DNA from: Alkaliflexus imshenetskii DSM 15055
GTDB lineage: Bacteria > Bacteroidota > Bacteroidia > Bacteroidales > Marinilabiliaceae
Length of the DNA stretch: 64,000 nt
Direction: 5' to 3'
Assembly: GCF_000517065.1 (NCBI RefSeq)
Contig: NZ_KI912105.1
Coordinates: forward strand, 1,782,405 to 1,846,404
The translations under genes were made by a program, and so were the position numbers. The notes beneath the pieces are model-generated. The model searched no databases. It saw nothing but the letters and a program-made list of their open reading frames with translations, and was not told where the DNA came from. Numbering within the stretch: the first letter of the stretch is position 1; each line of letters starts with the position of its first letter. Below, piece by piece: positions 1 to 8,962 of the stretch.

Positions 1-435
1 CTCTTCCGGTAAAGGCAGATGGGAGTAAAACGCTTCATATCGATGAATCATTTGCCCCACCTCAGAGTTTTGTTTTTGGTAATCTTCATTTATCCTCTGA
101 ATCTTATCCACAGCCCGGACTCCTGCGTCTGACACAATCAACTGAATTTTTTCAAGCAGCTGCGCCACTTCAGAGTAATCACGCCTCAAAATCCATTTAT
201 CACTTTGATGCTTGCATTTGGCAAGCGCTTCGTTGTATAATGCTTCGGCCAACAAAAACTCATCGGCTGCATAATGGTTTAATTGATTGCTACGCGCAGT
301 TGACAAACTCTCATAGGCAGCAGCCAATTGGCGAAATATTGCGGCATGTTTCTCCTGCTTGTTTCTGAGCAAAAAAACCAGAAAACATGCACCCATCAAC
401 AAAATAGCTATGCCCAAATATATAATTCGCTTCAT
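1..435 (-). CDS. Membrane-anchored helical protein, DUF4398-like (3' end outside window)
   Basis: The frame is open from the start to the left edge of the window, so the C-terminus is missing. The protein begins with a short basic stretch and one hydrophobic segment (about residues 3-22), followed by a charged, mostly helical region. A segment reading AADEFLLAEALYNEAL resembles the Ala/Glu-rich helices of the DUF4398-like lipoprotein encoded just upstream on the same strand, so the two may be functionally linked in the envelope. An ATG at 447 is also in frame, but it sits on the T-tract of the upstream gene's terminator; the ATG at 435 puts the membrane segment directly at the N-terminus and is preferred. 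No function can be given. Confidence 0.6.
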   Translation of the reverse strand, partial: MKRIIYLGIAILLMGACFLVFLLRNKQEKHAAIFRQLAAAYESLSTARSNQLNHYAADEFLLAEALYNEALAKCKHQSDKWILRRDYSEVAQLLEKIQLIVSDAGVRAVDKIQRINEDYQKQNSEVGQMIHRYEAFYSHLPLPEE

Positions 436-445
436 TTTAGCTGTC

Positions 446-480
446 ATAAAAAACCCCGGGCTCTATTACAACCCGGGGCT
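446..480 (-). terminator. Rho-independent terminator of the DUF4398-like lipoprotein gene
   Basis: On the minus strand a perfect CCCCGGG/CCCGGGG stem with an 11-base loop is followed by six T. It lies about 20 bases after the stop of the lipoprotein gene and directly before the next gene on that strand. Confidence 0.75.
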
Positions 481-498
481 TCTATTCAGGTTAATGAA

Positions 499-1092
499 CT
501 ATCGTTTTTTGCTGCTACGGGCAATGGCTGTTTTAAGCTCTTCATTGATGGTCAAAGCCTTTTCGTAAGCGGCATTTGCCTTGTCGGTAGCTGAAGCGAA
601 TTCGCCAGATTCAACCAGTTTATTTGCTTCAGATAAAGCCGTTTCGAGCACACCTAATTCAGATTTAATAGCTTCCAGTGCAGCAGCACCTTCTTTTCCT
701 TTGGGAGCCTGAATAAGTAACTCAAGATCCTCCTTCACCAACACATCGAGCTGCGAAATTGCAGCTAAAGCCTGTTGTCTGAACTCTTCCTTACGCTCGG
801 CTGTTTTGGCAACCAAACCTCCTGCCACAGTTGAAACCTCAGCCAGTTTGAGTTTGGCATTTTCATAGTTTGACAAGAAACGGGCTTTTTGTTCTTCAAC
901 CAGCAGAGTTGCCACATTAAATGAGTCCACAGCGGCATTAAATTCCTCAGACACATAAATATCAGCTCCGGCTTCGCGGGCAGAATCCAGAGCTGCTTTG
1001 GCAGAATTCAATTCAGCTTGAGGATATTGACCACAAGAAGTCACAAAAATTAGCATGAACAAGACAGCAATACCGGAAAAAATGTTTTTCAT
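499..1092 (-). CDS. DUF4398-like helical lipoprotein
   Basis: A 197-residue predicted lipoprotein. The signal peptide (residues 1-19) ends in a lipobox FVTSC, so Cys20 would be lipidated. The rest is almost entirely Ala/Glu/Lys-rich helix with no enzyme motif, and includes an AGADIYVSEEFNAAVDSFNVA segment of the DUF4398 type (proteins with repeated long helices, thought to act in the envelope). It ends in a basic SSKKR tail. A strong terminator follows it, and another helical membrane protein gene starts right after, suggesting a related pair. Exact function unknown; the family call rests on the look of the helical repeats only. Confidence 0.75.
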   Translation of the reverse strand: MKNIFSGIAVLFMLIFVTSCGQYPQAELNSAKAALDSAREAGADIYVSEEFNAAVDSFNVATLLVEEQKARFLSNYENAKLKLAEVSTVAGGLVAKTAERKEEFRQQALAAISQLDVLVKEDLELLIQAPKGKEGAAALEAIKSELGVLETALSEANKLVESGEFASATDKANAAYEKALTINEELKTAIARSSKKR

Positions 1093-1140
1093 AATTAGAT
1101 TCCTCCAAAAAATTGTGTTTATATTTATTTTCGATTTTAC

Positions 1141-1156
1141 ATCCGGACTTCCGGAT
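1141..1156. promoter_or_regulatory. Perfect palindrome between divergent genes (candidate operator)
   Basis: ATCCGGA-CT-TCCGGAT is a perfect 7+7 bp inverted repeat. It lies 49 bases upstream of the lipoprotein gene (minus) and 106 bases before the sigma-factor gene (plus), where a dimeric regulator could act on both. No regulator is identified. Confidence 0.35.
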
Positions 1157-1262
1157 TTCGGTATTAAGACGCATCTATCTTAAAAAGTAACCGCTTTTTC
1201 AAAAAAAAAATCATCGTCATAAAAACCTGATATTAAAAACCATCACATTCTTCAAAGCAACC

Positions 1263-1826
1263 ATGCAGATTAACCCACATCAAAATATCAAAGACGAAGA
1301 GTTGATCCGGAAAATAAAAAATGATGGTGATTCAAGTTTGTATGAAGTGATATACAGTCGCTACTATGCCCGGGTAACTGACAAATGTTACAGCCTTCTA
1401 AAAGACAAATCACTGGCTAAAGAGATGGCCAGAGATGTGCTATCCAAGGCATACGAAAAACTCGACAGTTTTAAGGGACAGTCATCTTTCTCGTCGTGGC
1501 TATACTCAATTACATACAATCAATGTATCGACTATTTAAGATTCAAGAAGAAACTTCACTACCCTGCCTGGAACAAGGAAAATGAAATTCCTGAGATTAT
1601 TGATGAAGAAGAAGAGACGCCTGAAGTAACACTTGAACACCTCGAAAAAGCCATGGAGCAGATTCACCCCGAAGAGAAAGCGCTCTTACTGATGCGATAT
1701 GAATACAACCTTAGCTTTAAACAGATTGGCGTTTCACTCCGAATAACTGAGAGTGCTGCCAAAATGAGAATGAAACGTGCCAAGGCTCGTCTTCTTTATG
1801 TTCTAAAAGAACTCGAAAATGAGTAA
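1263..1826 (+). CDS. ECF-type RNA polymerase sigma factor
   Basis: A 187-residue sigma-70 family protein with only regions 2 and 4. Region 2 (about residues 25-95) contains AKEMARDVLSKAYEKLDSFKG followed by SFSSWLYSITYNQCIDYLRFKKK, the core-binding and -10 recognition part. Region 4 (about 125-180) has a helix-turn-helix reading SFKQIGVSLRITESAAKMRMKRAKARL. An acidic linker (EIIDEEEETPE) separates them. Such sigma factors redirect RNA polymerase to envelope or stress genes, usually under an anti-sigma factor. None is recognisable here: the next gene encodes a soluble PepSY-like protein, 36 bases downstream and probably co-transcribed. Confidence 0.9.
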   Translation: MQINPHQNIKDEELIRKIKNDGDSSLYEVIYSRYYARVTDKCYSLLKDKSLAKEMARDVLSKAYEKLDSFKGQSSFSSWLYSITYNQCIDYLRFKKKLHYPAWNKENEIPEIIDEEEETPEVTLEHLEKAMEQIHPEEKALLLMRYEYNLSFKQIGVSLRITESAAKMRMKRAKARLLYVLKELENE

Positions 1827-1862
1827 TGTGTGTCACACCAATATTTTTCACAAAATTGTACA

Positions 1863-2267
1863 ATGGACAATCTATTAAATAAACTATTCAAAAAACCTTC
1901 TGAAAAGCCATCCAAAGTGATCCAGAAGAGCCTTCTGTCACACTTTAAGGGATGCAGAAACATTGAGTGGAACACTTCTGAAAACAGTCTGCATGAAGCC
2001 ATTTTCTTCATAAAGGGGCAAGAGTATCTGGCCAGGTTTTCTGCGGATGGCAGCCTTGTGGAGTACAAAAAAAACCTTTTGCTCAGCAACCTTCCTGAAT
2101 CAATACAGAAACTTACATTAGAGCACGGCGAATTGATGAATGCGATAGAAATTCACAAAGCCGGTGTGCCTACCCTTTTCGAACTTATTGTTCGCGACAG
2201 CCAACTGACACGTTTCGACCTGATTGTATCCGAAAATTTGACTCTGATAAAAAAGGAGAGGCTATAA
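1863..2267 (+). CDS. Small PepSY-like protein
   Basis: A 134-residue protein without signal peptide. Residues about 25-80 show the PepSY-like pattern: a Trp (NIEW), an A-x-F-x-x-x-G segment (EAIFFIKGQEYLARFSADG), then a conserved Leu-Pro (LSNLPESIQK). In Bacteroidota such domains usually occur in secreted proteins; a cytoplasmic copy behind a sigma factor is less usual. The ATG at 1863 is taken as the start; a GTG at 1830 would add 11 residues but lies almost on the sigma factor's stop codon. Co-transcription with the sigma gene suggests it might modulate sigma activity, but this is only inference. Confidence 0.65.
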   Translation: MDNLLNKLFKKPSEKPSKVIQKSLLSHFKGCRNIEWNTSENSLHEAIFFIKGQEYLARFSADGSLVEYKKNLLLSNLPESIQKLTLEHGELMNAIEIHKAGVPTLFELIVRDSQLTRFDLIVSENLTLIKKERL

Positions 2268-2295
2268 CCTATATCAGCATCAAACAAAAAACTGA

Positions 2296-5160
2296 CTATC
2301 TCGAACTCACACCCAGCACCGTAACCAGTTTTTGTTCCGTCACTTTTCCCTTCAGATTAAAATACCGGATTAACACGATATAGATGCCGGAGTTACACCG
2401 GCGGCCTGAATCATCTGTCCCATCCCAGGAGAAGAAACCCTCGCGTCCGGCGAGTGAGTTATTTGCAATATGTCTGACCGGATGCCCTTCCCGGTTGAAC
2501 ACTGTCACCGTGCAACTGTAGCCAGGCTCCTTAAATCGGTATCGGATAAACAGCAGATCGTCCACGCCATCCTGATTTGGTGTAAAAACCTCGGGTTCAA
2601 GAAAAATTGAACTTTCTGTTACCTGCGATTGATTGCCCGCCTGAGAGTTTCGTCGTGCCGGAGTTGCATAATTGCTTTGTGCCGCTGCCGAGTGCCAATT
2701 GAAAACATCACCGGATGGGGCTCCCACATCGATACGCTCCAATGAAACCCCTTTGGTAGAAGTGAGCAATGAGAAATGCATCTTATCACTGTAATCCAAC
2801 CTATCGAACACCACCCCGGCCACATCCGTTAAGAATACGGTACCTCCTGCATTCACAAAATTGGGTAGTGCGGTCAGGTTTTGCACCAGAAGCCGACACG
2901 GAATATCGTAAGAAGACAAGAGCCAATCGCGACCCGAAGTAAACACAAGGTGATCGCCGGGGAAGAATGGCCGTGTTTGCAACGACAATGACACCAGTTT
3001 CTCGGGCAGACCATTGTCCCCATTGCGCGACAAATAGTACTTTGACAAATCCAACACCTTATCTGAACGGTTAAAAAGCTCCACAAAATCTTCACCACCG
3101 GCCGGGGGATCAAACATCAATTCATTGATTACAGCATCGAAAGGTTCAGGATCAACAGGATTAGCAACCCTTACCACATTTGGCGATTGTAGCATATTGC
3201 CTGCCAAATCTTGCGGCAAACTTTTAAACCCAAGTTCAAAAACTTCATTGCGGGGTAAAGCATCAGCAAAACACATTGTGATGGCGTTATGAAAAATCTC
3301 CTCTAAGGATACGCGCGCTGCCTCCCTGTATGGTGAAACTTGGAGCCCCTCTATAGTAAGCCTCGCATTGTCTGCCATCGGTTCAGAAAACTGAACCACC
3401 ACGCAACTGTCAGACAGCAAAAAAACATCAATAACCGATGGATTAATGTTATCAGGCATGGAACCGGAAATAGAATTTGACATTCCGGGAGTTCCCCCGG
3501 ATGGTGAATCAGAATAGCCCCAGTTATCCCAGTCACTTGAAAGGTTATCCGTATCAATCACTTCAAGAGACCAGCCTCCATCGCTTTTAAAACCTGCCTG
3601 CCCCATATTGCCATTGTAACTTAACGATGCAATCACCGTTTTTCGAGGACACCTCAATACGATGTCGCCTCCGGTATTTGGGAGTATGGGCCAAGAGGTC
3701 ACTGCCAGTTTGTTATCCACATCAGCCCACCATACTACTTGTGTAGATGGCACAAGCAGAAGGTAATCGCCCGGAAAAATCAGTGAGCTCCCCAAAGTGG
3801 CTGTTCTACTCCCCACACCTAGCGTAAATCCCGCCAGATTTATAGGGTTGTTGCCACGGTTAAAAATTTCAATGTATTCCGAATCGGGCAATCTTACCGG
3901 CGGTGAAGGGTCATGCATCACTTCGGTAAAAACCAAATCGTAGCGCTGCGGCTGATAAAAATAGAGCACATAAGGGCCGGAAGGATACAAATCCCCATTG
4001 ACTGCATATACCGGTCCAAGCGTCATATTCAACACCCTGCCATTTGGTATATCATCCGCAAAAAGCACCTCAACACAACCATCCGATAGTAAGACCACAT
4101 CAGCCACACGTGGACCGGTATCTTCCCAGTTAAAAGAGGAGAGTCCAAGCGTGCCCCCATCCACCGGTCTGCTGAAGCAGATTTTGGCTCTGTTTGGCTC
4201 AACCATGCCAATGGAACTAACCACCGATGGCTCATAGAAATAGGGAAATCTCGTTTCAGGCATCTGGTTGCCATCTTTATCAGCAACTCCGGATATCGTT
4301 AAACTGCTCCCTTCGCTAACAGGTAATTCCGAATTAAATCGCAAGTTTAAAACAAAGGGATTGGATTCTGATGGCTCAATTTGGGGGATGAGACTGCCCG
4401 GATGAATGGTGAAGTTTGAAGCCGAATACAAAAGATTGGCAACTGGCTTTGAGAACTGAACCTCGAGCCTGTGGCGGCTCACCACGTGTAAATGCTCCAC
4501 GAGTACAGGAATTGTATCGCGATAAGGCTGGCCGGTAACCAAAATGTCATCAAACCAAAAGTGGCTGTTGCGTGTGGCAGTATAATGGCAACTAAAACCG
4601 AACCATTCTGAAACATGCCCTACCGACAATTCGCTTCGGCCCTCCTCTATCCAGCCATCGCCCATATTGGTTTCGAGGGCAAAAGCCCCTCCTATGTTGC
4701 GGGTGACGCGCACACGTCCGTTCACATTGTTAAAATCCAAACGCTTGGCAACCCCTTCGATTAATCGGGTATGTTTACCACCGATATTTTGCCACAACGA
4801 CACATTGTCGGCAGTAGTTCCAAGTACGAGGTAATAGGAAGACGTAATGAGATTGATGTCCGGCGCATTGGCCGTAAGGTAAACCCTCGCGTAGTTATTG
4901 GCCGATGGATTAAAACCCATTCGGAAAGAAAACTCCCAAACAGCCTCTTCAATTGCAGATGATCTGGTGAAAATCCAGGCGTTTCCGGCCTCGGCTGGCG
5001 CATACAACTGAAGTGCACCAGATTGCGGATCAATTCTGAAATAATCAGTCATTCCGACCCAAGTCGGATTATCCGTAAAATCACCATCGGAGAAAGATTC
5101 TACAACCTGGCCAAAAAGCATGGAAACAGGCAGAAATAATAAAATAAATAGGGTACGCAT
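2296..5160 (-). CDS. Large secreted lamin-tail-domain protein with C-terminal sorting-type module
   Basis: A 954-residue secreted protein. A signal peptide (residues 1-17, ending MLFGQ) leads into a lectin-like beta region (about 20-215), Ig-like strands reading LEVQFSKPV and KICFSRPV (about 225-400), a first lamin-tail domain (FTEVMHDPSP ... SEYIEIFNRG, about 405-530), another Ig-like segment, and a second lamin-tail domain (INELMFDPPAGGEDFVELFNRS, about 680-800). The C-terminal 95 residues (EVFTPNQDGVDD ... SWDGTDDSGRRCNSGIY) are of the gliding-motility/FlgD-like type often found at the end of type IX-secreted proteins. It is likely an exported surface or extracellular protein; its ligand is unknown. 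It stands alone between the sigma-factor unit and divergent asd. Confidence 0.85.
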   Translation of the reverse strand: MRTLFILLFLPVSMLFGQVVESFSDGDFTDNPTWVGMTDYFRIDPQSGALQLYAPAEAGNAWIFTRSSAIEEAVWEFSFRMGFNPSANNYARVYLTANAPDINLITSSYYLVLGTTADNVSLWQNIGGKHTRLIEGVAKRLDFNNVNGRVRVTRNIGGAFALETNMGDGWIEEGRSELSVGHVSEWFGFSCHYTATRNSHFWFDDILVTGQPYRDTIPVLVEHLHVVSRHRLEVQFSKPVANLLYSASNFTIHPGSLIPQIEPSESNPFVLNLRFNSELPVSEGSSLTISGVADKDGNQMPETRFPYFYEPSVVSSIGMVEPNRAKICFSRPVDGGTLGLSSFNWEDTGPRVADVVLLSDGCVEVLFADDIPNGRVLNMTLGPVYAVNGDLYPSGPYVLYFYQPQRYDLVFTEVMHDPSPPVRLPDSEYIEIFNRGNNPINLAGFTLGVGSRTATLGSSLIFPGDYLLLVPSTQVVWWADVDNKLAVTSWPILPNTGGDIVLRCPRKTVIASLSYNGNMGQAGFKSDGGWSLEVIDTDNLSSDWDNWGYSDSPSGGTPGMSNSISGSMPDNINPSVIDVFLLSDSCVVVQFSEPMADNARLTIEGLQVSPYREAARVSLEEIFHNAITMCFADALPRNEVFELGFKSLPQDLAGNMLQSPNVVRVANPVDPEPFDAVINELMFDPPAGGEDFVELFNRSDKVLDLSKYYLSRNGDNGLPEKLVSLSLQTRPFFPGDHLVFTSGRDWLLSSYDIPCRLLVQNLTALPNFVNAGGTVFLTDVAGVVFDRLDYSDKMHFSLLTSTKGVSLERIDVGAPSGDVFNWHSAAAQSNYATPARRNSQAGNQSQVTESSIFLEPEVFTPNQDGVDDLLFIRYRFKEPGYSCTVTVFNREGHPVRHIANNSLAGREGFFSWDGTDDSGRRCNSGIYIVLIRYFNLKGKVTEQKLVTVLGVSSR

Positions 5161-5280
5161 GGGGTAAGGTTATAATTAATTATCTATTTTTGTTGCAATT
5201 ATGAGATGCGAAATGATAAAAATCATGTCGTTAAAATACGCAATTTTCATCTATTGTAAAACAATTAATTAAACCAGGAA

Positions 5281-6291
5281 ATGAGAGTAGCAATTGTTGG
5301 CGTCAGCGGAGCCGTGGGACAAGAATTCCTGCGCGTTTTGGAAGAGAGGAATTTCCCAATGGACGAACTGGTTTTATTCGGTTCGGCCAGAAGTGCAGGA
5401 AACACATATACCTTCAAGGGAAAACAACTTACGGTGAAGGAGCTGAAGCACAACGACGATTTTAAGGGAATTGACATTGCCTTGACTTCAGCAGGAGCAT
5501 CTACATCCAAAGAGTTTGAGAAGACCATCACCAAACATGGCGCCATCATGATTGACAACTCCAGTGCTTTCCGCATGGACAATGATGTGCCTCTGGTGGT
5601 ACCGGAAGTAAATGCTGCAGAATGTGCCAACATCCCCCGCAAAGTGATTGCAAATCCCAACTGCACCACCATACAGATGGTTGTTGCATTGAAACCCATC
5701 GAAAACCTGTCACACATCAAGCGCATCCATGTGTCAACTTATCAGGCAGCCAGTGGTGCCGGAGCCACCGGAATGGAAGAACTTGAAACTCAGGTACACC
5801 AAATTGTAAAAGGTGAAAAACCAACTGTAAGCAAGTTCCAATATCAGCTGGCCATGAACATCATTCCGCAAGTGGATGTGTTTACTGACAATGGCTATAC
5901 CAAAGAGGAGATGAAGATGTACAACGAGACCCGCAAAATAATGGGTTCAGATGTGCAGGTTAGCGCCACCTGTGTGCGCATACCGGTAATGCGTGCCCAC
6001 TCAGAATCCATCTGGGTAGAAACAGAGCGGCCAATCTCAGTGGAAGAAGCCAGAGAAGCTTTCCGCAAGGCCGAAGGTGTTATCCTTATGGACAATCCTT
6101 CGGAGAAAGAATATCCAATGCCACTGTTCCTTGCCGGACGTGATGAAGTTTTTGTAGGACGTGTTCGCAGCGACCTCTCAAACCCCAATGGCCTTACATT
6201 CTGGACTGTTTCAGATCAGATAAAAAAAGGCGCGGCTTTAAATGCTGTTCAGATTGCTGAGTACATGATTAAAGCAGGTTTGATAAAATAA
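5281..6291 (+). CDS. asd: Aspartate-semialdehyde dehydrogenase
   Basis: Catalyses NADPH-dependent reduction of L-aspartyl-4-phosphate to aspartate semialdehyde, the branch step to lysine/diaminopimelate, threonine and methionine. The 336-residue length is usual. The N-terminal Rossmann motif is [14 protein letters not shown] (residues 3-16); the catalytic Cys is in NPNCTT (Cys128); the QAASGAG segment and the [11 protein letters not shown] segment bearing the catalytic His follow. The gene stands alone and ends in a strong hairpin terminator. The start gives the canonical N-terminus directly at the nucleotide-binding strand. Confidence 0.97.
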   Translation: MRVAIVGVSGAVGQEFLRVLEERNFPMDELVLFGSARSAGNTYTFKGKQLTVKELKHNDDFKGIDIALTSAGASTSKEFEKTITKHGAIMIDNSSAFRMDNDVPLVVPEVNAAECANIPRKVIANPNCTTIQMVVALKPIENLSHIKRIHVSTYQAASGAGATGMEELETQVHQIVKGEKPTVSKFQYQLAMNIIPQVDVFTDNGYTKEEMKMYNETRKIMGSDVQVSATCVRIPVMRAHSESIWVETERPISVEEAREAFRKAEGVILMDNPSEKEYPMPLFLAGRDEVFVGRVRSDLSNPNGLTFWTVSDQIKKGAALNAVQIAEYMIKAGLIK

Positions 6292-6317
6292 CAAGCTTAT
6301 AAGTAATTATTCTGATC

Positions 6318-6354
6318 AAAAACGGCTTTCCTTTTGTCAGGGAAGCCGTTTTTA
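6318..6354. terminator. Bidirectional terminator between asd and the DUF3788 gene
   Basis: A stem ACGGCTTTCC / GGGAAGCCGT is flanked by A-runs on the left and T-runs on the right, so it can end transcription of both convergent genes. Confidence 0.75.
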
Positions 6355-6362
6355 TTTAGCCA

Positions 6363-6785
6363 CTATTTCAACTGTTTCTTATAATCCATCACACATAACA
6401 CATCCTGAAGTTGCTCCATGCAATACACGTTGACTACAAGTGGCCACAGTTTACCAATGAGGTTAGCCTTCTTAAAATCTTCCTTGAGGCAATCAGAGAT
6501 GTTCAACGCATCTATCCCTGGCCCTGTTTTAGCCGTGAAATAGAACCCAATCTTAAAAAACCCTTCCCAAACCGACAGCCAACAAACTGTTTTCTTCTTA
6601 TGGCAAACCTTACATAACCATGCCTTGCCATCCATATAATAATGCCAATCAGCTGACAAACCTGAATCGTCATACGTGATGTATTTCATCAATTCAAGGT
6701 AGGCACTGAATGCTTGGCTTAATGCAACTTTCAACACCTCGTGGGTTGGTGCAATTTCGGGGTCTTTGAGCAATTGAATCTCCAT
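6363..6785 (-). CDS. DUF3788 family protein
   Basis: A 140-residue cytoplasmic protein with the family pattern WHYYMDGKAWLCKVCHKKKTVCWLSVWEGFFKIGFYF (residues about 47-83): an aromatic-rich beta region with a conserved DGK-W and KKKTV core. The family is widespread in Bacteroidota and Firmicutes and is related in fold to small DUF1801/YdhG-like proteins; no biochemical role is established. Monocistronic, convergent with asd. Confidence 0.75.
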   Translation of the reverse strand: MEIQLLKDPEIAPTHEVLKVALSQAFSAYLELMKYITYDDSGLSADWHYYMDGKAWLCKVCHKKKTVCWLSVWEGFFKIGFYFTAKTGPGIDALNISDCLKEDFKKANLIGKLWPLVVNVYCMEQLQDVLCVMDYKKQLK

Positions 6786-7068
6786 TAGACAGAGTATTTG
6801 GGTGAGGCTTACACTGGCGTAATAAATATATTAATTTGACAGGTTAATATCAATGCTCAGAGGTATATGGTTGTGAACAACAGAAAACCCTTAACAAACA
6901 ACATTTGGCTGGCGCCTCTGACCATTGAATTTGCGAATAGATATGAAAAGTACTATTTTAGAAAATATACAGAAGCCTGAAAAATGACATAATCTTCTAC
7001 ACCCTAAAATTGTATTTTTGGGACTTCGTTTCAGCAATATGTTATTGTAATTTTTTATTTAACCAGAT

Positions 7069-8739
7069 ATGAAATCAGACATCGAAATTGCTCAAAGCAC
7101 AAAGCTAAAGCCTATCAAGGAAATTGCTGCCAGGCTGGGCATTACCGAAGATGTGTACGAACCCTATGGCCATTACAAGGCCAAACTGCCACTCAACTTA
7201 ATCAACCCTGACAAAATTAAGGGCAAAAAACTGATATTGGTATCAGCCATCTCTCCAACACCTGCCGGCGAGGGCAAAACCACCATCTCAATTGGATTGA
7301 GCGAAGGCCTGAACAAAATCGGAAAGCAAACCACCGTAGTTTTGCGCGAGCCCAGTCTTGGGCCTGTGTTTGGCATAAAAGGCGGTGCTACAGGTGGCGG
7401 TCACGCACAGGTGGTACCCATGGAGGATATCAACCTGCATTTCACAGGTGACTTTTCGGCCATCGAAAAAGCCAATAACCTGCTGGCTGCGCTCATCGAT
7501 AACAACATACAAAACAAAAACAATTCGCTGGGCATCGACCCGCGCACCGTGCACTGGAAACGCGTGATGGACATGAACGACCGCTCACTCAGAAATATAA
7601 TTGTAGGATTGGGTGGCACAAGCTCCGGCGTACCTCGTGAGACCGGATTTGACATCACTGCTGCTTCGGAAATCATGGCCATCCTATGCCTTTGCGAAAG
7701 TTTTGACGACCTGAAAAAACGTATAGGCAATATATTTGTTGGCTTTACATATACCAAAGAACCTGTTTTTGCCCGCGACTTAAAAGCCGAAGGCGCCATG
7801 GCAGCACTGCTCAAAGACGCCATCAAACCAAACCTGGTGCAAACCCTCGAGGGCAATCCGGCCATTATCCATGGCGGCCCTTTTGCCAACATAGCGCAGG
7901 GCACCAACTCCGTATTGGCCACCAAAATGGGTCTGACCCTTTCAGATTATGTGGTGACTGAAGCCGGATTTGGTTTCGATCTGGGGGCAGAAAAATTCCT
8001 CGACATTAAGTGCGTTTCAGCCGGACTACAGCCCGACGCTGCCGTATTGGTTGCCACCATACGTGCTTTAAAATATCATGGCGGTGTACTCTTGTCTGAC
8101 ATCAAGCAACCAAACCCGGCTGCCGTAGAACGGGGCATCGAGAACCTTGAAAAGCATGTGGAAAATATGCGTAAATTCAATGTATGCCCGGTGGTAGCCA
8201 TCAATCACTTTGCCGACGACACCGAAGAGGAGATAAATGTGATTAAAAACAAATGCAAACAGTTGGGAGTGAAAGTTGCCGTTGCCAAAGTACACGCTTA
8301 TGGCGGAGAAGGAGCAATAGAACTGGCCACCATCGTTTCTGAAGTGGCTGAATCGTGCGCTTCGGACATGACGCCTCTTTACGACTGGAGTTGGAGCATC
8401 GAGAAAAAAATCGAGACCATCGCCACACGCATATATGGTGCATCGGCCATTGATTATGCGCCCCAGGCCAAAGCCGATTTGAAGAAGATTCAAGGGTTGG
8501 GTCTGGACCACCTTCCCGTTTGCATCGCCAAAACACAGAAATCACTGTCAGATAACCCAAAGCTTTTGGGACGCCCCGAGAATTTTGTGGTAACAGTTCG
8601 CGAAATCGAGATTGCGGCCGGTGCCGGCTTCATTATCCCCATCACGGGCAATATCATGCGTATGCCCGGATTGCCGGAGCACCCTGCCGCCGAACACATC
8701 GATATTGATGACAAGGGAAAAATATCAGGGCTTTTCTGA
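7069..8739 (+). CDS. fhs: Formate--tetrahydrofolate ligase
   Basis: Makes 10-formyltetrahydrofolate from formate, THF and ATP, feeding one-carbon units to purine and formyl-methionine synthesis. 556 residues, the normal length. The ATP-binding loop is PTPAGEGKTT (residues 63-72). The family signatures GIKGGATGGGHAQVVPMEDINLHFTGD and a Gly-rich FANIAQGTNS segment are intact. It is the only gene between the DUF3788 gene and hflX, and is followed by a hairpin terminator. A TATTTTTG box at 7013-7020 could be its -7 element, but no -33 TTG is at the right distance. Confidence 0.97.
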   Translation: MKSDIEIAQSTKLKPIKEIAARLGITEDVYEPYGHYKAKLPLNLINPDKIKGKKLILVSAISPTPAGEGKTTISIGLSEGLNKIGKQTTVVLREPSLGPVFGIKGGATGGGHAQVVPMEDINLHFTGDFSAIEKANNLLAALIDNNIQNKNNSLGIDPRTVHWKRVMDMNDRSLRNIIVGLGGTSSGVPRETGFDITAASEIMAILCLCESFDDLKKRIGNIFVGFTYTKEPVFARDLKAEGAMAALLKDAIKPNLVQTLEGNPAIIHGGPFANIAQGTNSVLATKMGLTLSDYVVTEAGFGFDLGAEKFLDIKCVSAGLQPDAAVLVATIRALKYHGGVLLSDIKQPNPAAVERGIENLEKHVENMRKFNVCPVVAINHFADDTEEEINVIKNKCKQLGVKVAVAKVHAYGGEGAIELATIVSEVAESCASDMTPLYDWSWSIEKKIETIATRIYGASAIDYAPQAKADLKKIQGLGLDHLPVCIAKTQKSLSDNPKLLGRPENFVVTVREIEIAAGAGFIIPITGNIMRMPGLPEHPAAEHIDIDDKGKISGLF

Positions 8740-8766
8740 TATCTTTCAGTATTAACAACATGCATT

Positions 8767-8806
8767 AACGCCGCAAACTGAAAATTTTCAATTTGCGGCG
8801 TTTTCG
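8767..8806 (+). terminator. Terminator of fhs
   Basis: A 10-bp stem ACGCCGCAAA / TTTGCGGCGT with a short run of T after it, 27 bases past the fhs stop codon. Confidence 0.7.
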
Positions 8807-8962
8807 TATTGATAAGATTACCCTTGAAATATCAGCTATTATCTCTGTTCACTGATCATGTCAAAATAAAAGCAATCCGAGTTTTTTACCTGAGTAATTG
8901 TTGATTGTAAAACATGGAAGTCCCCATTTCAATTGATAATTGCACATTGAGATAACCGGGAA

